In this document: positions 36,051-49,610 of the stretch, one piece after another
Layout of the letters: every line of letters begins with the position of its first letter
How positions within the stretch are numbered: position 1 is the stretch's first letter
From: Apostichopus japonicus
Lineage: Eukaryota > Echinodermata > Holothuroidea > Aspidochirotida > Stichopodidae
Direction of reading: 5' to 3'
Length of the DNA: 64,000 bases
Assembly (NCBI RefSeq): GCF_037975245.1
Contig: NC_092582.1
Coordinates: 25,954,077 to 26,018,076, forward strand
Notes under the pieces: generated by a model
What the model saw: the letters and a program-made list of their open reading frames with translations, nothing else
Told to the model about the DNA's origin: nothing
Database searches by the model: none
Program-made: the position numbers and the translations under genes

Positions 36051-36768
36051 AAAGATCAAGGCTGTCATCCCAAAGACGTTTGAGAAAGGTATTTAAGACC
36101 AAGATTGTTCAAACTTTTTGTGTATGTTAAAAGGAATCTATAAGAATTCGGATGATTCAGATGACATTTCATTAAGATGTAGTCCTCTACAGTTGGCCTA
36201 TAAATTATGTAACCATAGCCTACTGTAACGTCAGGGCGGTAGATTATGCATATTTGTACGGTTCAAGGTAGCCTATGCATACTCTTAGTATCGATGGTGG
36301 GTTTCAAATCGTGCCGCTGAGAGGCCAATTGCTATACCTTTTTTTTAGCCTTACTCTAGGGCCCTAGCCTATCATAACTAACATTGTATGATGCAAAGCA
36401 GTAGGCATACGTACTCTTGGCCTATACTGTAGTATTAATGATGGGTTTCAATTTCGTGCAAGTGTTTGCCGTATATAACTATACGTTGCCTGTTTGTGCG
36501 TATATATGCACAAGTAAAAGTTCTTGGTTTTGAGGCATTTGTGTTCCACCCTGACGTCACTGTAACTTTGTGGTTGTTCACTTTCGCGTTGAAATCGGCT
36601 TACGGAGCTTGCGCTATTGTCTTCAAAACTCAGGACAAAGAAGGATTTTTTTCGTGCGAATTCGTGGTTGCATCATGATTTTTACGTTACAAACAACAAT
36701 AGGCCTAAAAAGGATTTCTTTGCTTCATTTCATAGGGTCTTGAAGGTTGAACCGTAAAGGGACAGAGC

Positions 36769-37417
36769 CAAGGGCGGCGGAAGCACTTTTAATCTGGGGG
36801 GGGGGGGCACCGACATCAAAGGGCACTTTGCAGAAATTCGATTGGACTGATGCAGCCTTATATTTAGTACCCTTTATAATTATAACTCTTATTGCATTAA
36901 CTTATTTGCGTATACACATCACTCTATCACCCCCCCCCCCCCCTTAAGGAAAATATGCATACTAGCACTGCAATAACCAATATGTAAATTGGGATACAAG
37001 GAACAAGTTTTCTTTTGAGACAAAATGAGGTGAAATCATGTTAGTTGCTAATGTAGGAATCTTTCGAATTAGAGTTTATTTCTTGTTAATATCTTAACAA
37101 TTTTTTTTCCATTCGAAATAGCTTTGAGTTTGACCCTCTGAAATTCATTAAAAGTCAGGGCGTAGCCAGGATTTGCAAAGTTGTATGCAGGACTATCTGA
37201 GCGGAGCGCCACCATCGGTTGGCGCGGAGCGTACAAGAAAAGTTTTGGTTTTACAAACCCCTCAGATGGCCGGAAACGGCCCTTCCCGAGTGTTCATGCT
37301 GGTTCCCTGGCCTCTTGCTAACTTTAATTTTTATGTAGAAAAAGGGCACATTTTTAACCTGAGAAAAAGTGGGGGGCACGTGCCCCCTGTGCCCCCCCCC
37401 CGGTTCCGCCGCCCTTG
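36769..37417. mobile_element. hAT-like element, CAAGGGCGGCGGAA ends, perfect 8-bp target duplication
   Basis: The 649-bp element is bounded by CAAGGGCGGCGGAAGC and GGTTCCGCCGCCCTTG. The octamer GACAGAGC flanks it exactly (36761-36768 and 37418-37425). Core module at 37191-37237. About 318 bp (36853-37170) is absent from the related copy at 33877-34160 and ends with a GGGCGTAGCCAGGATTT motif that looks like another element's terminus. Confidence 0.9.
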
Positions 37418-37425
37418 GACAGAGC

Positions 37426-39320
37426 CCGAGCCATGTTCTGTTGAGATTATAAAATCTAAATAATACTCAACAAAGTTTTAGTGAAATTGAAGGGGTTCAG
37501 AAGGGGGGGGGGGGCGTACCGCCTTCACACACCTTGCATATCCAGAATGGTTGTAACGTATCTTATTGGTATAGTTGTACTTTGTTTGTTTCAGAATAGT
37601 TGTATTGTATCTTCTTGGTAAAGCAGTAATTTATGTTTCCGTATAGTTGTATTGCACGTTTGAAGGTAGTTTCAAGAGTTCGTAATTAATTACTATTTTA
37701 AGACAACAAATCATGAAACGTATCCTACCCTCATAATAGTAAACAATATGGTTGCTGATGGTACTCATTGTTAGCATTTAATATCAACGAGAAGGTCAGA
37801 CTTCGAAGTTTGACAGATGATAAATTTATTGCAAAGGAAGTAAAATGGAGTCATAGCAAAGGTCGGCAGAAAGGTTCATGTTTCATCAAACTTGATATGA
37901 TTTGAAGAAGACAATGGGACACGGAAGTTGAAAATACACGTTATACCTACTATATGAATACGTGCTAAAGTAGAGATCAGGGTAATGAATATGCATGAGT
38001 TATCACAATAAACATGTGACCTACTATATGACTACTTGCTAAAGTAGAGATCACGGTAATAAATATGCATGAGATATCACAAGAAACATGTAACCTACTA
38101 TATGACTTCGTTATAAATATGCATGAGATATCAAAAGAAAGTCGTGAATATTCACCTTTACATGCCTTTGTATACACCAACCAATTATCCACATCCCCGC
38201 TAGATATGTCAATAGGAAATGGTGGTTCCCTGTGAAGGATATATGTGTAGGTATTGTGTTCATTTGTTCATCGAAATGCACATTCTGGAGATGATTTCAT
38301 TATCTTTACAATTAACCTGTGAAAATTAACGGCTTTATATACACAGTTTGGCCAATTTTTATTTATATTGTAGTGTTATACCCTGCAGCACTCGTATAGT
38401 CAGTACGAGCAGTATGAATATCATGTTTCTATCAGATCAAGGTTAGCAACTGTTTTTAGCAGTGCTTTGAGAGCAGGATATTGGAGTACAGTTTAGAGAG
38501 GAATAAGCATTAGGAAATGGTCCCAACTGGCTGCTTTAGGTCTCTCATTAATGCATATGCAATTAGTTCTCACAAGACGGAGTAAGAAGTAAACATGACT
38601 GGTAGAGCGCCCTCTATTTGAGATAGTTTTATAATGCGAATATGCCTATACCTGTTGCACCGTAGAACTTTCAGTCAATATGCACAGTTCCGAACCTTTA
38701 TCTGATAGTAAAAATATCTTCATATTGCTCGCAATGTTAGTGTAAGCTGAGCGTGACATGGAAGTACTTTAATTAACAATTGTTACAACTGGCGAATGAT
38801 TCTGCTGAATATGCATGTTTTGCACCGAGAATAAGTTGTAGTACATGATTTACGTAAAGCGACTTTTGAATAATTGTGACTATTTACGGTAATTGTTGCA
38901 TGGGTTTACGATTAGTTATAATGTATCATTCACGTTTATTTCATGGTAGGTTTCTCAAAACGATGGTCAGGGTTGACCTTTGAGAGGGCACTCGTCTTAA
39001 TTTTTTTTTAAAGAAATTGTAAGACAAGTTCAACATCCCATACAAGCCCTCTCAACATCAGTTAAATCAATTGATAACAATGATAAATGGATATTACAAG
39101 TTTCGTTGAGACCCTTTTTGTAACGTGATATGAACCTCCTTCATGTTAAATCTAACCATAAACCTATTCCCAAGTCCAAAGACTTCATTTCAATTCTTAT
39201 TAAAACTCCACTCTAGACCAGAAAGTCTCCATTTCATAAACATCAACCGCCGGAACAGTCTGCAGATCGTTAACTCTCATCTGAACAATTTTTGTCTCTG
39301 GCAAGTTCTTCGCCGAATAA
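37426..39320. other. Intergenic; imperfect 71-bp repeat
   Basis: No gene seen. About 2.5 copies of a repeat with ACCTACTATATGACTACTTG and AATATGCATGAGATATCAC lie at 37944-38145. The rest is AT-rich unique sequence. Confidence 0.55.
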
Positions 39321-39331
39321 TATTACTTACG

Positions 39332-39801
39332 ATGGGTACCTTTAGACTCCTTCTCTTTGCAGTATTGATAAGTAACGCTGTGTGTTTCCTTGACGATTAT
39401 CGCGAAGAGGATTTCGATTTGCGAGATGATAACTTCGTCAGAAGACAAACCTGGCCTGAGTTTCAAACCAAACACGTCGTAGTTGCGAGTTCTACTATAT
39501 AAGGAATGCCAACCATTGGATCGATTTGGCCATGAACCGTCTCGGCAGCTCATATGGCTCCAGTCGTCCCAGGCAGACCTTCATCCGGGTGAAGAACTTG
39601 AATGAAATATCCAATGCTTACCGAGGGCACCTGCAGGTTTGTCCATTCAACAGAAATTACTACAAGAGCAACGCCAAGTTTGACGTTATCTATATGAGTT
39701 GGGGAGGTTCGAGCTACTCTGTCAGTTACAAAGGACCAAGATACATCTGTACTTCCGTGGACAACCTCCGAAGACCCGATCACTTCGCGGGCTTCGTTTA
39801 G
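39332..39801 (+). pseudogene. Small secreted protein gene with apparent frameshift, unknown family
   Basis: ATG at 39332 opens a clear signal peptide (MGTFRLLLFAVLISNAVC), followed by an acidic stretch (DDYREEDFDLRDD) and a possible dibasic-like site (VRRQ), then a stop at 39500-39502. In another frame the sequence from about 39481 reads CEFYYIRNANHWIDL and continues open to TAG at 39799-39801, with balanced composition rich in Ser, Tyr, Asn and Arg, and cysteines at CEF, VCP and YICTS. The two parts look like one secreted protein of about 155 residues broken by a -1 shift around 39460-39480. No intron of usable size fits. Either an assembly or base error, or a real disabling mutation. No match to a family I know. 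Confidence 0.5.
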
Positions 39802-41195
39802 CTAAACACGACTCGGAATCGCTAAAGTTACTCAAGTACGTAAGCAGACTATGTAGACTTAGCAGTAATCAATAGTTCTAGCTTAAAATATGAAACTGTA
39901 GCCATGGAAATAACCGGTCATATTGGCGGTTCTTGCAGCCAGCGACGAAACAGCATTACCTTTGAAAAGAAACACCAGGCGAGGGCAAGGAGTGCAATAA
40001 ACATACTGAGCCATCCTGAATTTGTTTTAGCGATTGAGATATACGCCAGCTAATTGAACCCTGCATTGGACAAAAAGAAGATCGCCGTAGAATTCTTATA
40101 AATAACAGTGCAGTCATATTCCATTTCAATCCTCCTGACCCCACCCCCTCCCGCTCGACAGGATGACAGACAGAAAGACAGACGAGTAAATCGGAAACGC
40201 CGTCTAAACTGACTATTGAACAATATGCAGCATGCAGGAACTAATAGGTAACAAAACTATCTAATAAAACAAACACCGTTAGACCAGGTGCAGTTATACT
40301 TCTTTATACACCGGTACATTGGATCTTTGCGTGAAGTGAAATCGACCAGTTCTTGTTTTTTTTTAAACTTGCCATATTTCGATACTGTTTAATTGTAGTG
40401 TTCATTTTAATAATAAATATCTTGGTCATGCATGTGGATTGGACAGTGAATGTTTACTATTAGTCATCACGAGACAAACACGTGATGGAAAAATCAATTT
40501 CCGAATTTTGTGTGAGCGTGATAAATGATTTTGTTTATTCAAAAGTTTGCGTGAGTCTGATGAGTTTCTTGAATATTAAAACATTTATCTTATACTGTAA
40601 ATAATCAGTAAAAGCAAGGTAAACATATTTATACCATATATAATCATGAGACGAAAAGTACTACGTTAAATGTTGTATGATGTTAGTAGTTTGATCTCTG
40701 GTATTGCGAAACTTCACCTAGTTACCATGAAATCACATGACCTAAATAACACTGTATCCATGCATGCGTCCTCTGTATAACTTAAACGGTTTAAGCATTG
40801 CCGTCATAACGTGCAATACGTGGTCATGACCGTGATGATATGTGTACATGATCCCTAAAACGTCAACTTTAAAACTAAGGCCTCTATGATATTCTTGGCT
40901 TCATGTATATGTGTGTCATTTTGTATCGGATTTTGGCCTCTCTACCATATATAATTTGTACGGAGCGATGTTAACATGTCGCCAGCTTCCTTCAAAACTT
41001 CATATTTTAAATTCACAAATAGCAGTAGGATATATAATGACAGTAGAGTAATATAGTTAGCTAATAATATATCCATTCGGAGAAAATAAATACAACTAGT
41101 ATAATCCCGATTTTCATACTGATATTCTTTAGTTATTTTCCCACCATCACTAGCAAAGTTTTTGGCCTGAGTCATTGTCTTAAACGTATCATGTA
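39802..41195. other. Intergenic, nothing recognised
   Basis: AT-rich unique sequence without exon-like frames. AATAAA at 40412-40417 might end the transcript of the preceding gene. Confidence 0.5.
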
Positions 41196-41620
41196 CAGGC
41201 GCGTATCCAGGATTTTATAACCCGGGGGGGGGGGGGGTAGGGGGCGAATTACTGTATAAGCGGAACGCCACCATAGGTTGGCGCGGAGCGTACAAGAAAA
41301 TATTCTGGTTTTGATAACCCCAGATCACCGGAAATGGCGCTTCTCGGGCTTGAAAATGCCCAACCAGATGTACACTTATGCCTAAGAACCAAGTATTTCC
41401 CCCATTTTATTTTGTTAAGATATTGTCACCAGTCAGACATGGTCGACCTCATCGCATCTCCTTTGAATCATTGCAGCTTTGTAGGTGCGAATTACTATCT
41501 ATAAGCGGAGCGCTACTAAGGTTGGCGCGGAGCGTACAAGAAAATTTCAGGTGTCGATGCCCCCCAGATCACCGGAAATGGCACTTGAAAATGACCAACC
41601 AGATGTACACTTATGCATGA
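41196..41620. mobile_element. CAGGCGCGTATCC element with internal tandem duplication
   Basis: It begins CAGGCGCGTATCCAGG. The segment with the core module and the following 100 bp appears twice (41248-41376 and 41490-41617), suggesting tandem duplication or two fused copies. Related to 3607-3925. A possible right end (GCACGCGCCCCTG at 42080-42092) is uncertain. Confidence 0.6.
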
Positions 41621-42113
41621 GAACTAAGAACCTAACTTACACACGGCCCTTGGTGCAAACTGTACCGTACTGGCCATTGTTTCCACTTCCAAGAAATTTG
41701 CCCGACATTCGGGAAATTTTGACTAATTCGGAAAATGTTTCGGAAAATGACGGAAATACTATAATAATTGCAATGAATATAAATTCACAAAGTTAACTAC
41801 ATAAGCAACAGTAAATAGCTGATAGTGCACATGGGAAGGGTGTGTACAGAGGGGAAGGGGCGGACCCTCTACTAAAGAGTACGAAAAGGCTAAATAATGA
41901 AAATAGATTTTCTTCAAAAATGGCAAAATAATGCACCAATTTGTATCTAAGTACACTTTCTTATTAAAAAAAATCTCTCAGAGAGGAGGGGCACCCTCCC
42001 CTCAGAGCCCGCGGGTCGGCGATCAGGGCGGCGATCACTACATTTCATCAATTGTTGGACCCCTGCCTGCGGAAATTTTGCACGCGCCCCTGAAAGGAAA
42101 ACTCGGCCTAACC

Positions 42114-42298
42114 CAGGGCCGAATTTAGGGGCCCGGGCCCCAGGCCTCCCACCAACAGGGGCCTCCCATCAAAACCTTCAACCGCGTCATTAGGTACTTT
42201 TCGTGCGTGGTGACGTTAAGCTCACAAATCAAATGGGGGCCCAGGCCTCCCACCAGCTAAATCCGCCCCATGTCTCCCACCAGCTAAATCCGGCCCTG
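42114..42298. mobile_element. Short hAT-like MITE, CAGGGCCG ends, 185 bp
   Basis: Ends are CAGGGCCGAATTTA and TAAATCCGGCCCTG. Flanking 8-mers GCCTAACC and GTCTAAAC match at 6/8. Internal GGCCTCCCACCA motifs repeat. Confidence 0.6.
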
Positions 42299-42367
42299 GT
42301 CTAAACCTATATTTCATGAACCTTTTCCTGAAATGGAAAAACTTTCCAGATGATAAACTGGTCTTAC

Positions 42368-42855
42368 ACCGAAATGCGGCATGTTCCCCGACGACTCAGT
42401 CGAGTTCAGCCACAGTTGGTTTCATAGCACAATTGTACATTTTGTTTGAGGCGTCCATACACACACGTGCGTTATGATAGACCATATCTAATATATATAT
42501 ATATATATTTATATACATTTGAAAGAGAAGAAAAATGGAAACGTCAAAAAAAGAGTTGTTGGTGTAAGGGGTGGGGTGAGGAGGACGCCCCTTCCGAAAT
42601 CCTAGATCCGTCACTGGGTGCCCTGTGTATATAATAGGGATCAGCGCTGTAATCATGTCACTGTTCCTATTTCTCTTCCCGGTGTCTTGGCGTTTATCTT
42701 CTACTCCCTCCTTTTCTCTCTGTCTTCTTTTTCTTTTCCCTTCCTTTCTCTCCTTCCTCCTCTTTTTTCTTTCCCTTTTTTATTCTCTCTTTTATCTCTC
42801 CTCTTTTTCTTAACCGGGGGCGCGCGCCCCCAAGGCCCCGCTGGATACGCGCCTG
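42368..42855 (+). mobile_element. Polypyrimidine-tract transposon copy
   Basis: Shares with 5220-5667 the sequence GCATGTTCCCCGACGAC, GATAGACCATAT, a (TA)n run, GATCCGTCACTGG, a C/T-only tract (42665-42812) and the end CTGGATACGCGCCTG. The left part with the core module is missing. Confidence 0.75.
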
Positions 42856-44960
42856 ATGTATATGTAGGCCCTACCGTACTCACTCATGATAAATAACTCG
42901 TCCTTATTTACACTTCTCAGCCCATATATCAATGCTTAATTCTGCTATATATAGCCTACATCACATACTGTAAATGCAAACTGCCTAAACCTGTAAATGT
43001 ACATGCCTTCCAAGCCTTCCTGCCACGACTTTGTCCTGATGTGTCTTCTATGATACAGAAGGGTAGTGTAAGAGGGGTGGTTGGGGCGGTGTGTTCATGT
43101 TGTCTTTCGTTAGTGCCGTCGGGAACCAATTCGGGTCCCTCAGCCCTCTCTGAATTAGGCCTATCCAATTTCCATTACGTATTTGAAAAAGGAAAATATC
43201 CATTATGTTATCTATCCCGACCCCTAATTGGCGCCAAGCCCCGAGCTGCCACCACCCTCCCACCCGAACCCCTCTCATCGGTCCAGTACATCGTTACATG
43301 ACTTTACTTTGCATATATATCGTGTTGTTTAAATGGTCACACGTGTCACGCAATGCATATAAGCAATATATCGCGGTTCGTGCGCTAGCAAACTTGTAGC
43401 GATATTATATAGGAAGTCATTGTGGCTGCACTGCAATTGCATGAAGAGGGATGGACTCGTTTATTTTGTTCTTTAGGTAAATTTAATATGTATGTCATTT
43501 ACATTCGTGCCTGCCTTTCAGACTTCAGTGAAATTAATGTCTTTCTTTCTTTTTATAATACTTTTTTTTTGAAACATTTACAACGCCTTTTTTCCAATGC
43601 GTTAAATGTAACACCCATTACAGAGAGCCCTGTTTATAATATCATCTTCTTATACACTGGAAAGTCCAGAGAAAGGATATTTCCGCGATGATAGAATACA
43701 AATAACGTTAGAATCGAATTCTTTGAGGCATCGTATCACCGTCTTCAACACAAAAACAGAATGCGCGCATGCATGATGACGTCATGTAGAAAAGAAAGGA
43801 AGAACCCTCTTAAGAGAGTTTCAACATTTTTAACTAAACGTAACATTACTGTTATAGTGCATATCATTTTTACTATGTACAACATTATCAATATGAATCG
43901 ATTGCATAGTAATCCGTTGACGACGGTAATGAAATAAAATAGACTACAAGATTGAACGATAGGTAGAACAATGGGTTTTAATTCTGTTTTTGCATGTTTG
44001 AGGTTTGTTCCTTGGTGGTCGTCTCGATTAAAACCACCTGATCTTTGTCCGTCTATTGTGCTCTTAAAGCAACATGAAGTGTATTATGTTACGAAGCACA
44101 GACTGAAGGACTTGCATGGTTCTTTATTGTGATCTATCTCATTCAATTAACAATCGTTGCACACTGTCCTTCGTTTATTTAAATTATCAATATGTCGCCG
44201 ACAAAGGCACCTCTAACAGTAGCTTCTTGTAAGTGCACTCGTGACAATCCCTGGTTAGTGTTGTTGATAAGTAAATGGCAGAACAAAGTTCACAAAACTC
44301 GTTACTGCAGTCAAATTATATCTTAATTGGTTAATATTAAAAGAAAAGATATGGTGAGTATGTAATTAAGTAGTCAGCTGACAGAGATCAGCCAATCAGC
44401 GACAATCAGATTAGAAATAGTCGTTGATGATATCTACTTGAGAGATTGCTCGAACATTCACCTTTGGCAAAGTTATTTGAACGAAAGGAAACGAAACCAC
44501 AAATTAGTAGTAAACGACGTCCTTCGTTATTTGCAACACAATTTAAAGAAATATTAAATTAAGCGATTTAAGATTTTCCCAAGGAAATATGTTGTAGATA
44601 TGATTTGCCTGAAATTCCCTTGTCATTATCCGGGTAAATATAGTATATAGTACTGTATAAATATCCATATTTTGAGAATCAGTTTACCGTTTAATAAATG
44701 TGTTACTGTTCATGGTGTTTATTTAAATACCTTACGTTTAATGAGCATCTCTTTCCTCTCAATCCATATGACCCAGATTGGTTTCCAAAAAGTTGTACAA
44801 GTTAAATCATTGTCAATCATAGTAAGGTTACTGTTGCTTCAATTATGAAATATAGACCTATCCGGCCATTACCTAAATCGAAGGCTACGTATTCAATCTA
44901 TACATATCAAATAACACATTTTGTCTTGATGCGTTATTCAGATATCATGACATACTTTTA
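42856..44960. other. Intergenic, nothing recognised
   Basis: No frame longer than about 90 codons and none with exon-like context. Low-complexity T-runs at 43561-43571. No repeat family identified. Confidence 0.5.
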
Positions 44961-44979
44961 GTACAAGTTGTGTATTTCC

Positions 44980-46440
44980 AAATGAGAAAAAAATCTCATT
45001 TGGAGCACCAAATTGCATCTGAGGCCACCTGGAAATGCCAAAAAATTCCAAAGGAGAGGGGGACACCCCCGCCCTTAGACCCCTCCCCCAGGCCGGCCAT
45101 CAGTCTTCAGCCCCCCAGTCAAAAGTACCTTCCTACGCCACTGCACTGCTACCTTCAAATTAGTCCCCTTTTTATCACATCATATTGTCTACAGTTAGTC
45201 CACTCTCTTTGTATTGAAAGGATCGGATTTTTTCGAAAACATTAAGTGACTTTTAACTTTTGGCGATCTTCCGTTCAATCAAAATTCTGCTCACTTCAAA
45301 CTTGAAATGAACAAACAGTTCCGGAGGATGAAACTGAACTCGACCCATAATTCTTTGTAATATTGATTTCACTGGTTCGAGTCCCGCTTTAGTCCCAAAT
45401 GTCTTTGCTCTTTTCAATTATGTATCATTTCTTCGTATTTTTCCATTTTTTTCTTCTTCACTTTAAAGGATTCTCGTAAGAGAATCTAGCATTTTGTTGT
45501 CAAGATATTTTTAAACCATCGCCTCTATAGTCTCATCCACAACTCATATCATTCCTGTGCACATCTGTTATCATTCCCGTGATATTACGTGCATAGAATA
45601 ACATCCATCGAAACAATTTTAATCTTAATAGATCCACATATAGTTAATAGTTAACGCAGCAAGTACCTTTGAACGGCTGATATGACAAAATAAACACATT
45701 AATTAAGGCATAATTATCAGATATGAATTGTATTATCAAATAAAGTTGTTTTACTGTGTAAGCTATAAACCACGAACTTTGGTGAACCAGTCACAACTAT
45801 AGACTGACTCCTAGGCCTATTGATAGCTATTTAGCGTCCAGGTTTGCATATTAGACATCACATGATATGCACGACACCATCTACTGTAGTCAATTGGATG
45901 TTCTTTATTCCCGTTTCTATGTGCTTTCCTTTCGTGATTTTCATTTGTTATTTAAGGATAAAAGAACTCTAGACCTCAATTCTACTCTGGATGATAAACG
46001 TACAAAGCGATGATCGTAATGGTAAGTAGGCGTATATACATACAGGGGACGGTATGATGTAAAGCTCTAAATTCAGAAGAAAAAACAGCCCCCTGTGAAA
46101 AATATGGAGGGGTGGAAGTATCATTCCGCCCCCCCCCCCCCCGCTTCGCAAGTCAGAAAACCCCTTTTTCATTTCCAAATGAGAAAAAAAATCTTATTTG
46201 GAGCACCAAATTGCATCTAAGGCCAGGTGAAAATGCAAAATTATATACAAAATGGAGTGGGTGGGTTAAAGTGTGCTATATTGCACCAAATTGTATCTGA
46301 GGCCACCTGGAAATGCAAAAAAAAATCCAAAGGGGAGGAGGACCCCTCCCCTTAGACCCCTCCCCCAGGCCGACCATCAGTCTTCAGCCCCCCCCCCCCA
46401 CTCAAACGTACCTTCCTACGCCACTGCTTATATTGAATAA
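44980..46440. repeat. Pair of related interspersed repeats
   Basis: 44980-45142 and 46169-46434 share AAATGAGAAAAAAATCT, TTTGGAGCACCAAATTGCAT, GACCCCTCCCCCAGGCCG and the end CCTTCCTACGCCACTGC. The second copy has a partial internal duplication (GCACCAAATTG twice). They look like right halves of non-autonomous DNA elements ending GCCACTGC. No left ends were found. Confidence 0.65.
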
Positions 46441-47900
46441 CTCAGTTTACCATTTTTGACGAACTTTTGTGTACCTGCCAGTGTGCATTGAATTATAAGT
46501 ATAGTAATATCCCATACTGTGAAAACTACGAAGTCCCATGCAAGTTTATACAGCTATATCAACCATCCGGGTATGTGTGTCACTGATAGTGTCACGCTTT
46601 GTCAACTGTTGCGGTAGGTATGATTTGTTTCCACCCTCAGCAGTTCAAATTATCGTTTTTAAATATCACCATTTGGAAAAAGAGCTTTTAATTGAATTTT
46701 AATTGCAACTTATGATTATTTTTGCAAGTTTTAAACAGAGCGGAGAACATTTCTAACACGACAGTTCGTCGTACACGGATGTTGTTTAGTGTTAGCCTAA
46801 CGTTATAGTTAGACTTGTTATGTTCGGTGGTAGGCTGTAAGGTACGAGTGTAACGTTAATACCAATAGTATTGGCTATGTTGTTGTTAGTTGTACTGAAA
46901 GAACCAATGGTCACATGTACTTTGCAGACATAATAACTGATTTAGTGTGATGTCAATTGACGTCGAACTGGCTCTAACTCACAACAATAATATGCATACT
47001 GTAGTGTTAATTGGTATCACACCACAATTAATTACTAAATTGACTTACACACTTAACTCTATCGGCATAGATATAAGCTTTCAACTGACAATAGCCTACA
47101 TATATCCTACAAACCATGGCTTGGGCTATCACAACACATTCACCTTTTGCCACCATAACTGTTTAGATTGTGAGCTAGAACTTAGAGCTCAAAATTTACC
47201 ATAGTGCTCCCCAACCTATTTGCCAGCTGTTGCCGAAGAATCTTCTTGTTTCACAGAAGATTTTCTATCATATATCTTAAATCACCTTCAATCCTCCAGA
47301 TTTTTAGACCATCAGACTTAGTTTATTTCAACTTCTTTAGCATCAAAATGATTGGTGATGACTCAATAAATGCCAAAAAATCAATACAGTAGGTCACTCT
47401 GGGGCTATTTTTTGACTGGTTAACCTCTCAGGCGGACATGTACTACTCTATTTGTGGTATCATACCTGTTATATTGTAAGGTCTACCTTTTACTTTTTGA
47501 CATCTAAATCAGTTTTGCTAAGCCTAATGTAAGTAGGCATAGCACAGTCCTAACTTAGGCTAGACGAAAGTTGAAATTTTAGGCCGACCTTCAGTCTGCA
47601 CCACCGATCTAAATATACCTGGATCCAACATTGATTTCCACAGATTTATCCTACTTAAATGGCATTTGTTCATATCAAATGAAAAAAATCCAGTGTTGAA
47701 GTGCATCTTGAAACTCACAAGTCACAGTTTAATTGTTAGTTAGTCATGACAGTTGTTTGCCCTCTTAGTCTTAGTCGGCATTAAACTAGTTTTGTTTGAA
47801 TAAATTGTCATTTGATAATTCTTTCAACAGCCTGTTGCATGATAGTTTTTTTCAGTTTCTCGTAAATAACAGAACACTTCACATTTAGTAAAGTCAAAGC
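46441..47900. other. Intergenic, nothing recognised
   Basis: No coding-like frame with splice context. Frames of 60-85 codons at 46947-47392 have no recognisable domain or exon signals. Confidence 0.5.
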
Positions 47901-47917
47901 ACGATAGAAAGAATCTC

Positions 47918-48088
47918 TGTAATTTTACAGTAAAGGTACTGCGCATGGCAACAAGTTTCAAAAACATCTGAAGTAATTTTTGTTAAGTCTGTAAAATTAC
48001 ATTTTATAAGTAATTTTACAGACTGACCAAAAATTACATCAAATATTGTGTGAAACTTGTTGCCAGTACTATTTCTTGTAAAATTACT
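47918..48088. mobile_element. Foldback MITE, about 171 bp
   Basis: The two halves are imperfect inverted copies. The left half runs TGTAATTTTACAGTAAAGG, GGCAACAAGTTTCA, AAGTAATTTTTG and AGTCTGTAAAATTAC; the right half returns GTAATTTTACAGACT, CAAAAATTAC, GAAACTTGTTGCC and TAAAATTACTG. The centre is about 10 bp (ATTTTATAA). No coding capacity. Confidence 0.8.
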
Positions 48089-49610
48089 GATACTGATATA
48101 TACTAAACGCATCATTAAAGAAATAGGCTATGTTAAATGTATGACAACAGCTTACTATATGAATATTCAAGGTATCTGAATATATAAGAATTATAAAACA
48201 TGTCTGTATGATCATATTTCAATGTTGATTTCATTATTTCATTAGTTTGAAGGGAACCATTTTAAGCTCATGTTAGTCAAACTCTTATTATATGTAAATC
48301 CTGGTTATTTAATAGTTCATTAATGCAACTACAACATATCTCTTCCAATCAGAACATGTGCTATCCTTTCACTTTATTGCTGTCAGATCAGATCATAAAT
48401 ATCCTAACAGTGAGTTATGTCAAAACAGACTTTTATAACAGGCGTGGCTCCTTGAGGCTTAGGTCTAACTTAAATGTATGAATTGGGATGGACGTAATTT
48501 AAGATTCCTCAAGGTATAGGCTTATTTTCAGCTTGCAATTATATGCATGGGAGAGAGATGCATTTGTCTTACACTCTATCCTATGGAACATGGAGTAAAC
48601 CATGTGGGAAGAATATGGACCATTGGATCAGTTTTACTAAGATAAATCTAGTGGGAAGTTCATGGAACATGGTATAAGTTAGGCCTATTATGTAGGAAGT
48701 AAAAAGAACATTGAATAAGTTAAACTAGACTTACCCGGTGGAAATGTGGTTCTTGTCAGTAAAACCACCGTGAAACATTATAGTATTCTTAAACTTTACA
48801 AACTTCCTGATAATTAGGAAGAATATTAATAGTATAAACAGATTAAGTTGATTGAATAACTGATTATGTAATCATGTTACTGATATAGTTTGCTTTATGA
48901 GGGTGACCAGAACGATGAATCGTAATTTTATTTTTCTGAAATTATTAAAAAAATATAAATCATGTGAGATTCAAACTAATATAGCTCATGAAGGAACCGT
49001 AAAAATTATTTTTCCTCTCACCCAGATTCAGTCGTACCGCTAAAATCAGCAGTTTAACTTAGGCTTTCAATTTTACCCTGGTAGGGTAATATACTTTACA
49101 CTTTACAAGTATGTGTATTAATAACAGCGGGTCATCCCTGTTTAGTGTCATAAAATAAAGGTTACTGAGGGAATAATTAATCAATTTGATTTGATCCTCA
49201 ACGTTTATATTGTGTCACGTGCGGCACTTTGTATTGCTGCATAACACACATTAAAGATCAAATTAGAAAATGTTTAAGAAAGGAAAACAGATTTGTACTT
49301 CACTTTTTGCAATGAACCTTGACTACAGTTTTACTTGATGTCACTATCGATTAGCATCAATAGAATATAAAAAATCAACTCAAACAGCTTCGTTAACATG
49401 CAAAAGGATATCGTGAATATTGATATCAAGACAGAAAGTTGAATTGTTCAAGGCGGGTAAACATTATATTACTTCAAAGGTCGATGCTTTGTGTAAACAA
49501 TAAACAGTAAGTAATTAGAAATAAGGAGAGATTCACTTTGATGTAATCTTTGTCGAGCCAGAGACCTGTTGGTAAAGTGATGCTTCTGTTGACTTATAGA
49601 ATTATACATT
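48089..49610. other. Intergenic, nothing recognised
   Basis: AT-rich unique sequence without gene, repeat or RNA-like structure that I can support. Confidence 0.5.

Noticed and set aside
45374-45384. tRNA B-box-like GGTTCGAGTCC
   Set aside because: The flanking bases do not form a T stem and no A box or acceptor stem was found; similarly for the match near 1228 on the minus strand.
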